A DNA stretch of 45,493 nucleotides from Streptomyces eurythermus. Its GTDB lineage: Bacteria; Actinomycetota; Actinomycetes; Streptomycetales; Streptomycetaceae. The DNA is taken from the NCBI RefSeq assembly GCF_014649115.1, contig NZ_BMSK01000035.1:1-45493 (forward strand), in the 5' to 3' direction. Shown here one piece after another: positions 8,578-18,600 of this stretch; positions within the stretch are counted from its first letter, which is position 1, and each line of letters opens with the position of its first letter. The notes below the pieces were generated by a model. It was not told where the DNA came from, ran no database searches, and saw only the letters and a list, made by a program, of their open reading frames with translations. The translations under genes were made by a program, and so were the position numbers.

Positions 8578-9313
8578 CTCCTCCGTGACCGACCCCGCCG
8601 GGGCGCCCGACTTCCTCGACCGGCTGATCGCCCGGCACACCGCCACCGCACCGGACACGGTCCGGGTACGGCCGCGGCTGCCCGGCCCGTTCGAACGCGT
8701 CGAGGCCGTCCGGCCCCGCACCCCGGAGCCGGACCCCGCAGACACCGTGTGGCCGGCCACCCCCTCCTCGGCCGCGCCCGGGCGGGACGACCCCCGGCCC
8801 ACCACCGAGATCCACCACCACACGGAACACCGACGGACCGTCGTCCGCACCGAACCTGCCCGCACGGGAACCGAGCCGGGCCGGGCAACCGCGGCCGCCC
8901 GGCCCGAGACGCGGCTGCTGCGCCCCGCCGGCCCCCTGACGACCGGACCCCGCCCGGCACCCCGCACCACCGCGCGCGGCACCGGACGACCGGACCCGCA
9001 GACGGACGCGGACCGGACCGTGGCATCCGCCCCCGCCCCCCTCGGGACGGGCGCCGCTCCCGCCGCCGTCGTGCCCATGGCGGCGCGCCCCGGCGCGGCG
9101 GACACGACGGCGGCCCGAACGGCGGCACGGCGGTCCGCCGGGCGTCGCGCCGGCCGGACGCCCGAGCAGGTCGTGCGGGTACAGATCGGCCGGCTCGAGG
9201 TGACGGCCGCCCAGCCGTCCGCCCGCACCGGTCCCCGGCCGGGCACCCGCCCCGCCGAACGGCCCCGCACGACCCTCAGCCTCGCCGACTACCTGGCCCG
9301 GGAGCGCGAGTGA
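8570..9313 (+). CDS. Proline/arginine-rich disordered CIS protein
   Basis: A 247-residue protein of low complexity, mostly Pro, Arg, Thr and Ala, expected to be unfolded over about residues 35-190. Two ordered ends stand out: an N-terminal helix (DFLDRLIARHTA, about residues 12-23) and a C-terminal block with VVRVQIGRLEVTA and TTLSLADYLARERE. This end-motif/linker/end-motif layout suggests a tether joining two particle parts, or a flexible assembly factor. The VQIGRLEV strand resembles VEIGELVL in the 94-residue protein at 12404. The start overlaps the upstream stop (ATG 8570; GTG 8564 is an alternative). Function unknown; the operon position supports a CIS role. Confidence 0.75.
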   Translation: MSDSSVTDPAGAPDFLDRLIARHTATAPDTVRVRPRLPGPFERVEAVRPRTPEPDPADTVWPATPSSAAPGRDDPRPTTEIHHHTEHRRTVVRTEPARTGTEPGRATAAARPETRLLRPAGPLTTGPRPAPRTTARGTGRPDPQTDADRTVASAPAPLGTGAAPAAVVPMAARPGAADTTAARTAARRSAGRRAGRTPEQVVRVQIGRLEVTAAQPSARTGPRPGTRPAERPRTTLSLADYLARERE

Positions 9314-9453
9314 GCACCGGCCGGGGCAGGGAGCGGCCGACAGCGGACCAGGGGACATCGGTGGACAAAGGAGTGCCGGTGAGCGGTGTCGCCGGTGAAC
9401 CCCGGGACGCGAGGGAGTCGTACGACGACAGGGACGGGGAACGGACGTCATGA
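9310..9453 (+). CDS. Possible 47-codon coupled small ORF
   Basis: A 47-codon frame opens with GTG at 9310, overlapping the TGA of the upstream gene, and closes with TGA at 9451-9453, overlapping the ATG of the Pvc16-like gene. The peptide is hydrophilic, rich in Arg, Asp, Gly and Glu, with no recognisable family. Overlap at both ends is how real genes in this operon are linked, but GC-rich DNA often keeps extra frames open, so it could equally be a 136-base spacer. No good ribosome site precedes the GTG. Confidence 0.3.
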   Translation: MSTGRGRERPTADQGTSVDKGVPVSGVAGEPRDARESYDDRDGERTS

Positions 9454-10379
9454 GCAACGCACTCGCCATCGCCCATGTCAGCCAGGCCCTCGCCCTGCTG
9501 ATCGAGTCCCACCTCCAGCCGGAGATCGACATGGCCGTCAAGGTGGAGCCGCGCAAGCCGCCCACCGAACCGCCGGCCGAACCCACCATCTCCGTCTTCC
9601 TCTACCAGGTCACCCCCAACTCCTCGCGACGCAACGACGACCTGCCCACCCGCGCACCCGACGGCACGCTCACGCGCCGGGCGCGGGCGGCGCTCGACCT
9701 CAACTACGTGATCAGCGCGTACGGCGACGAGACCGAACTCGTCGGGCAACGGCTGCTCGGCTCGGTCGTGCGCACCCTGCACGAGATCCCGGTCCTGCCC
9801 AAGGACATCATCGAACTCGCGGGAGAAAAGCCCTACTTGGCGGGCAGCGACCTCGCGGAGGCGGCGCAGCGCGTGCGGTTCACACCGAACGTGATGGACG
9901 TCGACGAGACCTCCAAGCTGTGGGGGATGCTCTACCAGACCCCCTACGCCCTCTCCGTCGTCTACCAGGCATCCCTGATCTTCATCGACGGCCAGGAGAC
10001 CCCGGTGCCGGCCAAGCCGGTCGAGCGGACGGAGGTACGCGTGCTGCCGTACGGCGCGCCGGGGGCGCCGGTGCCGCCCGGGACGGGGACGGGTGGCGGT
10101 CCCGGGGAGGACCGGGCAGGAGCGGCGGACACCCGGCCGGCGAACGGGGACCGGACCGCGACGCAGGGCGCCGCCGCGCCGGCGAAGACGGCCGAGACCG
10201 GGGCGAAAAGCCCGGCGAAGGCCGTCGCCAAGGCCCCCGCCAAGGCCCCTCCCAAGGCCGTCGCCAAGACGTCCACGCGCGCCCGCAAGGGCACGTCTGG
10301 AGCGGCCAAGGCGGCGCGGCCGCCCGCGCGCGGGACGAACCGCGACGCGGACGGCACCGAGCACACCGACCACGACTGA
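9450..10379 (+). CDS. Pvc16-like tail-cap/terminator protein (DUF4255) with basic tail
   Basis: A 309-residue protein. Residues 1 to about 200 form the DUF4255/Pvc16 N-terminal domain: SNALAIAHVSQALALLIES, then PTISVFLYQVTPNSSRRND and LDLNYVISAYGDE. In related systems this family caps the distal end of sheath and tube. After residue about 205 a Pro/Gly-rich linker leads to a strongly basic Ala-Lys-Pro tail (about residues 243-300) with repeated PAK, AVAK and KAP units, like a histone H1 tail or bacterial DNA-binding tails. Such a tail could bind DNA, RNA or acidic membrane. The next gene is the AAA+ ATPase, the usual partner of this family in eCIS loci. Confidence 0.9.
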   Translation: MSNALAIAHVSQALALLIESHLQPEIDMAVKVEPRKPPTEPPAEPTISVFLYQVTPNSSRRNDDLPTRAPDGTLTRRARAALDLNYVISAYGDETELVGQRLLGSVVRTLHEIPVLPKDIIELAGEKPYLAGSDLAEAAQRVRFTPNVMDVDETSKLWGMLYQTPYALSVVYQASLIFIDGQETPVPAKPVERTEVRVLPYGAPGAPVPPGTGTGGGPGEDRAGAADTRPANGDRTATQGAAAPAKTAETGAKSPAKAVAKAPAKAPPKAVAKTSTRARKGTSGAAKAARPPARGTNRDADGTEHTDHD

Positions 10380-10415
10380 TCCGGCACGGACGACCCGACG
10401 GGGGCAGGTGAACAC

Positions 10416-12413
10416 ATGGGAGACGACAAGGAGCCGACGACGGGCGGCGGCACCACGCTGACCGCCGGGATCAGGCGTGTCCTGGCCCGCGTAGACGCCC
10501 ACGCCGCCCGCACCGGCCAGGGCCACTCCACCGAGGAACAGGACGGCCCCGGCACCACCCTCACCCCCGAGCCCGCCCCGGCCCCCGAGCCGGCCCCGAC
10601 TTCCGCCCTCGCCACCCCGCTCGACGCCCTCGTTGCCCTCTTCGGACTCACCCCCTTCGAACGCGACCTGGTCCTGCTCACCGCCGCCGACGAACTCGAC
10701 CCCACCACCGGCGCACGGTGCGCCGCGGCCGCGGGCGACCCCCGGCGCGCGTACCCCACCTTCTCCCTCGCCCTGGCCGCCCTCGGCGAACCGCACTGGA
10801 GCGCCCTCACCCCCGTGGCACCGCTGCGCCGCTGGCGGATCGTGGAACTGGACGACGAGACCCGGCTGACCGTCTCCCGGATCCGGCTGGACGAACGCGT
10901 CCTGCACTTCCTGCTCGACTCGCCCTACCTCGACGCCCGGCTGCACGGCAGACTCCGCCGCACCACCCCACCGGCCACGCTCCCGCCGTCGTACGACCTG
11001 GCCGCGAACCGGCTCGCCGAGGGCTGGCGGGACGACGGCCGAGGCCCCGACGCGCCACCCGTGGTCGAGGTGACCGGCGGCGACCCGCGCGGCCGCGCCG
11101 AGCTCGCGGCCACCGCGGCCGCCCGCTGCGGGCTGGGGCTGTACGCGATGAGCGCCGAGGACCTGCCGGCCGACCCCGCCGAGCGTGACCGGCTGGCCCG
11201 GCTGTGGCAGCGCGAGGCCATCCTGCTGCCCGCCGCCCTGCTGGTGGAGGCCGGCGACCTGGACCGCGAACAGTGCGCGGCCACCGAGGCGTTCCTCGCC
11301 GGGGCCGCCGTCCCCGTCGTCGTCTCCAGCCAGGACCCGCTGCCCGCCGGGCGTCCGCCCGGCACCCGCGTGGCCGTGCCGCGCCTGGGCGACGACGAAC
11401 AACTCGCCCTCTGGGCCGACGCTTTCACAGGCGTGGCCGATCTGGCCGACGGCGAACTGCGCTCCCTGGTCGCCCAGTTCCAGCTGCCACCGCACGTGAT
11501 CCGCTCCACCGCGGCCGCCGTGGGCCGCCGGCTGCCGTACGAGGACGAGGCGGACGCCGCCGGACTCGCCTGGCGCGCCGGACTGGAGGAGGCCCGCGTC
11601 GGCATGGACGAACTCGGCCGCCGGACAGAACCCCGGGCCGGCTGGCACGACCTCGTGCTGCACGACCGTCAGACCGCTGTGCTCCGTGAGATCGTCGCGC
11701 ATGTGCGCCGGCGGCCGACCGTGCTGCAGGAATGGGGATTCGCCGCCACCCTGCGCCGGGGGCTCGGTGTCACCGCGCTGTTCGCGGGCGGCTCCGGCAC
11801 GGGCAAGACACTCGCCGCCGAGGTCATCGCCAACGAACTCGGCCTGGACCTGTTCGTCGTGGACCTCTCCCAGGTGGTGAGCAAGTACATCGGCGAGACC
11901 GAGAAGAACCTGCGCCGCGTCTTCGACGCAGCCGAACGCGGCGGCGCCCTGCTGCTGTTCGACGAGGCCGACGCCCTGTTCGGCAAGCGCAGCGAGGTCA
12001 AGGACAGCCACGACCGGTACGCCAACCTGGAGGTCAGCTACCTGCTGATGCGGATGGAGGCATACCGGGGCCTCGCCATCCTCACCACCAACATGAAGCA
12101 GGCCCTCGACACGGCCTTCTTGCGCCGCATCCGCTTCGTGGTCGACTTCCCCTTCCCCGCCGAGCACGAGCGCGCCGAGATCTGGCGCCGCGTGCTGCCG
12201 CCGCAGGCCCCGCTCAAGGACATCGACCCGGACCTGCTGGCCCGGCTCACCGTCGCGGGGGGCTCCATCCGCAACATCGCCCTGTCCGGGGCGTTCCTCG
12301 CCGCCGAGGAGGGCGACCGGCTGCAGATGCGGCACATGCTCGCCGCCGCCCGCACCGAATACCTCAAGCTGGAGCGCTCACTGACCCCCGCGGAGGTGCG
12401 CGGATGGGTGTGA
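10416..12413 (+). CDS. AAA+ ATPase of the injection system (Pvc15-like)
   Basis: A 665-residue ATPase present in nearly all eCIS loci and thought to remodel or load particle or cargo proteins. The N-terminal half (to about residue 400) is a helical accessory region with a winged or lid-like DALVALFGLTPFERDLVLL segment and a degenerate nucleotide-binding-like part. The functional AAA module follows: Walker A GGSGTGKT (458-465), Walker B LLLFDEAD (512-519), sensor 1 LAILTTNM, and the arginine-finger region FLRRIRFVVDFPFP. ATG 10416 has GGGGGCAGG upstream. Its end overlaps the next start by ten bases. Confidence 0.95.
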   Translation: MGDDKEPTTGGGTTLTAGIRRVLARVDAHAARTGQGHSTEEQDGPGTTLTPEPAPAPEPAPTSALATPLDALVALFGLTPFERDLVLLTAADELDPTTGARCAAAAGDPRRAYPTFSLALAALGEPHWSALTPVAPLRRWRIVELDDETRLTVSRIRLDERVLHFLLDSPYLDARLHGRLRRTTPPATLPPSYDLAANRLAEGWRDDGRGPDAPPVVEVTGGDPRGRAELAATAAARCGLGLYAMSAEDLPADPAERDRLARLWQREAILLPAALLVEAGDLDREQCAATEAFLAGAAVPVVVSSQDPLPAGRPPGTRVAVPRLGDDEQLALWADAFTGVADLADGELRSLVAQFQLPPHVIRSTAAAVGRRLPYEDEADAAGLAWRAGLEEARVGMDELGRRTEPRAGWHDLVLHDRQTAVLREIVAHVRRRPTVLQEWGFAATLRRGLGVTALFAGGSGTGKTLAAEVIANELGLDLFVVDLSQVVSKYIGETEKNLRRVFDAAERGGALLLFDEADALFGKRSEVKDSHDRYANLEVSYLLMRMEAYRGLAILTTNMKQALDTAFLRRIRFVVDFPFPAEHERAEIWRRVLPPQAPLKDIDPDLLARLTVAGGSIRNIALSGAFLAAEEGDRLQMRHMLAAARTEYLKLERSLTPAEVRGWV

Positions 12414-12688
12414 ACCGGCGGCCCTCGGCGATCCGCGTGGAGATCGGCGAACTGGTCCTCGACGGCTTCCACGCCGACCCGGCCCGCGTCTCGGCCGCCT
12501 TCGAACGCGAACTCGCCCGCCTCGTACGGCAGCACGGCGTGCCGCTGGCGGCGAACGGCGCCGTGACCGTGGCGGCGCTCACCGGCCTGCCCCCGCTGCC
12601 TGCCGGACTGTCGGCCCGCCGCCTCGGCCAGGAGCTGGCCCGCGCGGTCCACGAAGGGCTCAGCGGCCACGGGGAGGTGACCCCATGA
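12404..12688 (+). CDS. 94-residue CIS accessory protein, candidate adaptor
   Basis: A small soluble protein starting at ATG 12404 inside the end of the ATPase gene and ending at TGA 12686-12688, which overlaps the ATG of the 2270-residue gene. It begins with a strand motif AIRVEIGELVLDGF, then a helix DPARVSAAFERELARLVRQ and a C-terminal helix ARRLGQELARAVHEGL. I know no function. Being locked between the ATPase and the DUF4157 protein by overlapping codons suggests a chaperone or loading adaptor for that large protein (inference). The IGEL strand resembles one in the disordered protein at 8570. Confidence 0.8.
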   Translation: MGVNRRPSAIRVEIGELVLDGFHADPARVSAAFERELARLVRQHGVPLAANGAVTVAALTGLPPLPAGLSARRLGQELARAVHEGLSGHGEVTP

Positions 12689-15600
12689 CCGCCAGGGCCC
12701 AGGACGCGGCCGCCCGGGAGACGGCCGAACAGCGTCGCCGCAAACGCCGGGAACGCGCCGCCAAGTCCCGCACGCCCGAACCGAAGAACATCGTCAGCGG
12801 CGCCGGACAGCCCCTCGACCCCGGCCTGCGCAGGGAGTTGGAGGAACAGCTCGGCCACGACCTCAGCCGCGTCCGCCTGCACACCGACCGTGACGCCGGC
12901 CGTCTCACCGAGCTGCTCGGCGCCGACGCCGTGGCCGTCGGCCAGGACATCCTCTTCCGCGCGGGCGCCTTCCGGCCCGGCACCGACGACGGCCGCCGCC
13001 TCCTCGCCCACGAACTGCTGCACTCCGTCCAGAACCCGCACGGCCTGGGCGCCTTGCGGGCCGGTCGCGAACCGGGCGCCGTCAGTCTGCCCCAGCAGTC
13101 CATCGAACGCGAGGCCGAGTCCGCCGCCCAGGACCTCGTACGCCCCCCGACCGGGCCATCCGCGCCCCAGGTCACCGAGAACCAGTCCACACCCGGCTGG
13201 CTGCGCTACGCCACCGTGCACGCCGACCGCGGCCGGGCCGAGGCCATGGACCCCGCGACCCTGCTCGACCGGCTCGCCAACTCGGTCGTACGGTCCCTGC
13301 GGGGCGACCCGGAGGACCTGTCCGGGCGCACCCGCAAGCAACTGGCCCGCCTGCCCGAGGAGTTGCTCGACGGCGTTCTGGTCCGCCTGGAGAACCGTCT
13401 GCTGGCCCCGGAGCACGACCGGGTGCTCGACCTCGTCGAGGAGACCGGGGCGTACGACGACCACGCCCAGGACCTGGAGGTCAACGCGCACGACGCGCCC
13501 GGGATCGAACCGGACGTCGCCGAACAGGTGCGTACCGAGCGGGAGAAGGCCCTTCGGGCAGAAGAACAGCGGCGCGCCGAGGCGGAACGGCCGGACATCG
13601 CACCAGGGCCGGAGAAGGAACGGGCCGACGACCAGGGCGCGGCCGGCAGCACCCCCCAGAACGGCGGCACGCCCGAGCACGGGAGCACGCCGCAGGGCGG
13701 GGACGCGCCGCACGGGAGGCGGAAGCAGACGCCGCCCGGGCCACGTGGACCGGCGCAGGGTCAGGCACCGGCGGGCACGACGGCGTCCACTGACGTACAG
13801 GCGCAGGCCGCGCCGCCCGCCGCCTCCGGAGCGGCACCGGGCGGTGGACGGCGAAGTGACACGGAGACGACGTCCGCGGCGGAGCGGGAAGAGAGCGGGA
13901 AGGCTGGCGCGGACGGTCGGGAACAGACCGAGGAGACGCGGACTCCCGCCGCGAGCAAGGAGGAGTCCGCGGCGCGGAACCGCCCGGGTGCGGCCGAGGC
14001 CGCCGTCGCCGGACAGCAGCTGCGGCAGCAGGACAAGGGCGGGCAGAAGCAGCCCACCGGCTCGCCGGCGGTTCCGGGCACGGACCCCCGGCTCCCGGGG
14101 CCGTTCAGCACCCTTGAGGGCAGACGCGACCAGGACATCGACGGCCCGGAGGAGAACACCGACGAAGACCCCTTCGGCTCCGGCAGCGAGTCCGAGGTCG
14201 ACGTCGGGGGCGGGGAGCCGAGCGCCTGGGACGTCAAACTCCGGCCCGAGGACTTCCTGCCGGCGCAGGACCTCGACGTGTCCGCCGTACCGACGGCGGA
14301 CACCCTCGACCCCGGCGCGTCCGCGTCGTCGTCGGTCCCGTCCTTCCCCGCCCCGCCGCCCACCAGGGCGGACCAGGTACAGGCCGAGCGCGACGCGGAG
14401 GACGCGGAGGAGGAACAGGACGGCCCGGAGGAGGAGACGGCCGTGCCCGGCCCGGCGGACGAGTCCGGACCGTCCGCGCGGGAGACCGAGGGCGGTCCGG
14501 ACGGCGCGGGACCGTCCGGACCCGCGCTGGAACAGGCCACCGCGGCCCCGCCCGCCCCCGGGACCCGTGACCCCAAGAGCGGTGACGACCCCAAGGCGGG
14601 CCCGGTCGCCGCGCAGACCACGGTGCAGCAGGCGCCGGGCCGGGCCGACGGGGCCTCCGAGGGCGGCGGAGCGGCGGGGGAGACGGCCGCGAAGGAGGAG
14701 AAGGGCACCGCCGCCGCGGGCGACAAGGGGACCGGCGGCCAGGAGAAGGAGTCCCCGAAGGCGACCGGCGGCCAGTCGGCGCAGAAGGACGCCGAGACCG
14801 AGGATGCGGGCGCGGGCGCCGGTTCGACCGGGACCGCCGGACCGCGGACAGCGGGCGCGCAGGGCGCCGGGTCCCCGGACTCCGTGCCGGCCGCGCCCGC
14901 CGGGCCCACGGCGCCGGGCACGCCGTCCGGAGCCCCCGCGGCGCACGCGCACGGGGCGGGCGAGACACCGGCCCCCGAGCCCCGTACGGCACCGAGGTCC
15001 CGCGCGGCGACGGCGGCGCCGCGGCCCGCGCCCACCGCGAAGGCCGCGCCGGCGCCGGCGAGGACGGCCACGGAATCGCCCGCCGAGCCGGAGTCCGCGC
15101 CGAGGCCGGAACCGGAGCCGGAGGCGGCCGGAGGGGGAGGCTCCCGGGGCGGTGGCGGTGGCGGTGGCGGTGGCGGTGGCGGTGGCGGTGGCGGTGGGGG
15201 TGGCGGTGGGGGCGCGGGTGCCGTCCCGGCCCGGCCCAAGGGCAAGAAGGACAGCGCGCCGGTGCCCGACCTCTCCGGGGCGTCCCCCGAGGCGGGCCTG
15301 GCGACGGCCTCGAAACTCAAGCCGCACAAGGCACTTCAGGCCATGGGCGGGGTCGGCGGCGCGGTGGACCGCTCGGTCGGCGACGAGCACCAGGCCCTGG
15401 CCGCCGCGCCGCCCTCGATGCAGCGCCCGGCAGGCGCCCCGCAGACCCTGCGGGGCAAGCCGAGGACGGACGCCCCGGCGGAGTACTCTGAGGACAAGCC
15501 CCAGGAAGCCCAGGCGCCGGAGCAGAAGGACGCCGAGGTCACCGGAGCCCGGAAACCCGAGGGTCAGATCGAGGCGGAGAAGGCCGAGGAGCCCGGCGGG

Positions 15601-18600
15601 TGGGACACCTTCAAGATGGCCCTCGGCTTCGTCGGCGCCAAGATCGTGAACGGTGTCGCGAGTCTCTTCGGCGCCGACAAGCCGGTGGTGGATCCGCAGG
15701 CGCTGGCCGCTAAGTTCGCGGGGCTGCCGACCAAGGACGAGGCCCTCAAGCAGGCCCGGGCGGGCGACGCGCCGGGTGTCGGCATGACCGGCGCGGCCGA
15801 GCGGTCCGCCGGCGAGCAGGACGGCCATGTCGACGCCAAGGGCCAACAGACGATCGGCACCGCCCGGGACGACGCCGGCCGGCGGATGGGCGAGGACCAG
15901 GTCTACCCGGACGCGCCCAAGGAGACGATGACCGCCGAGGTCCCCGGCGCACGGGGCGGTCGGGGCGCGGCGGCCGCCGGCGGCGGGGCGACCGGCGCCG
16001 TACCCCCGGAGGCGGCCTCCGAGGTGGCGGAGCACGAGCGGGGCCCGCAGTTCCAGGCGGCGTTCACCGAGGGCGCCAAGAGCATGTCCGAGGGCCGGCA
16101 GGCCAAGGACCGCGACGTCCGCGACGCCCAGGACAGGCACCGGCAGAGGGTCGACGCCGAGATCGCGGCGAACACCAAGGCGCAGGCCGCCGAGCGCGAG
16201 AAGGCCATGGGCGACGTCACCGCCCAGCGGGAGGACTGGCGCAAGGAGCAGGACGAGCAGCTCGAGTCCCTGGGCGACAAGAAGAGCGAGCGGCACGACA
16301 AGGTCCGAAAGGACGTCGCGGACAAGGAGAAGAAGACCGACGACGACGTCGACCACGAGAAGAAGGACAGCGACAAGAAGATCCAGGACGAGAGCGACAA
16401 GGCCGAACGCGAAGCGGACCAGAAGCGCGACGGCGCCGTCCAGGAGTCCGGCAACTGGGTCAGCAAGGCCTTCGACTGGATCAAGCAGAAGGTCATCGAG
16501 ATCAAGAACGCGATCGTCCGGGTCATCCGGGCGGCCCGCGACGCGGTCGTCGGCTTCATCAAGAACTTCAAGGACACGGTCGAGCGCTGGATCAACGAGG
16601 CCCGCAAGAACATCGTCGACGCGATCAAGAACCTCATCAAGGATCTGATCGAGTTCGCGGTGGCGATGGTGCGGGCGGTGATCGAACTTGCCGCGAGGAT
16701 CCGCAAGTTCGTCACCGACCTGATCTCGGCGGCGATCGCCCTGGTCAACCGGCTCGCCCAGGCGCTGAAGCAGGCGGTCTCCGACCTCCTCGACGCCATC
16801 GGCAAGCTGCTCAGCAGCCTCCTGGACAACCTGAGGAAGGCGCTCCAGGCGGCGGTGAAGGCGGTCGTCGAGGCGGTGAAGTCCGTCCTGGAGTTCGCCA
16901 CGAAGCTCCTGAACGCGCTCGGCGCCTGGATGATGATCGCGGTCGACTTCCTCTCCGACCCGGGCGGCTGGCTCGGCGGCGCGAAGAACTCCGCGGTGGA
17001 CGGCGCGAAGAACCACCTCTTCCGCGAGGTGTCCACGGCCGTCAAGGCATGGTTCCAGGAGAAGATCCAGGAGATCATCGGCGTCCCGAAGGCGATCATC
17101 GACAAGCTCGTCAAGGGTGGCTTCTCCCTCGACCGGATCGTCAAGGAGGCGTGGGACGCGGTAGTTCCGCAACTCCCGTTGATCATCGGCGAGTTGGTGA
17201 TCACCAAGGTCGTCGCGAAGCTCATTCCCGGCGCCGGCTGGGTGATGGCGGTCATCGACGCGATCCGCACCGCCTGGGGTGCCCTCAGCGCCATCCTCAG
17301 CTCCCTCGACGCGGTCCTCACCTGGCTCAAGGCCGTCCGTACGGGCGGCGCCGGCATCCTCTTCGCCAAGGCCGTCGCCGCGGGCGTGGTCGCCCTCCTG
17401 GAGGTCCTCTACCAGGCCCTCCTCAGCGGGATCGGCAAGTACGTCGCCAAGGTGGGCCGCCGCCTGCGGGGCGTCGCGGCGAAACTCACCAACGACAAGC
17501 CGGGCAAGCCGGGGGACCGGGGGCGCGCGGGAGCGGAGGACCCGGGGGGCCGGGGCCCGAAGAAGCCGAAGGACCGACAGCCTCCCGCCCGAAAGCCCGA
17601 CTCGGACGCCAGGACACCCGGTGCCCCCAAGACCCCTCGGCCCAAGGACGACCATCCCGAGAAGCCCACCGCCAAGGACAGGAACGGCCACCCCAAGGAC
17701 CCCACCGAAAAGCCGGACACCAGGCCCACCCCGTCCACGAAGCCGAAACCCGCGCCGGAGCCGCGCCCGAGGCCGAAGAACGAGCCGGAACCGGCGGGCA
17801 GGCCGGAGTCCGAGAAGGATGCCGCTGCCTCGAGGGACCGGGACAAGGACTCCAGGCTCAAGGGCGGCGGCAATGCCCCGAAGCAGCCCGAGGGCGAGGG
17901 CACGGAGCCGAACAGGACCAGGGACGACGACCCGAAGAAACCCAAGGAGAAGGACGCCCAGCCGAGGCCCGAAGCCGGCAAGGACGGCGACCGGCCCGGA
18001 CGCCCGAAAGACCGGGACGGTGACGGCGGGAAGCCGAGAGAGAAGCACAACAAGGGCAGCGACCGTGAAAAGTCGAAGCCGAAGCAGGAGAAGAAGGGTC
18101 CGCGTAAATCATCGGCCGAAAAAGAGCGGGACAGGCCGAAGGGCAAGGATCCGCACAAGGAGAAGCAGGAGAAGAAGGACCGCAGTAAAAAGGAAGAGAA
18201 TTCCAAGGATTCGAAGGACGCACGCCTCGACAAAATTGTGGCGAAAATCCGGCCCAGCCTCCATGGGATGCTCACCAGAGGCGTCGACGGTTCGATTCAC
18301 AAGGCCACACTGACCTCGATGCGCCTCTGGTACAGGCTCACCTCGCTGGCCGTTCAGGGGGCAGATGAATTCGAGGACGAGGCGCTTCTCAACCCGCGTC
18401 GACTCGTCGTGCGCGGGCGGGCGATCGACTCGGAACCCATTCTTCGATACGTGCGGGATCTGGAGCGGGAGGTTCTCGCCAGGGCGGGGGAGCCGGAGCA
18501 GGTCAAGGGGACCGAGCTGAACGGTAGGACGGACCAGGGGCCATCGGGTTCGGACAGAAGGCACCTCGACATTCCGACGAATCTCGACATCGCTCGTGTC

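Noticed and set aside
15148..15213. Poly-Gly repeat as an assembly artefact
   Set aside because: The frame is intact on both sides and the array has natural interruptions; a real low-complexity linker is simpler, though exact copy number may be uncertain.
12364..18048. An 1894-codon open frame on the minus strand opposite the DUF4157 gene
   Set aside because: It is antisense to a gene with clear DUF4157 sequence and operon coupling. Its product is low-complexity Leu/Arg/Gly/Val without domains, as expected from GC-biased codons read backwards.
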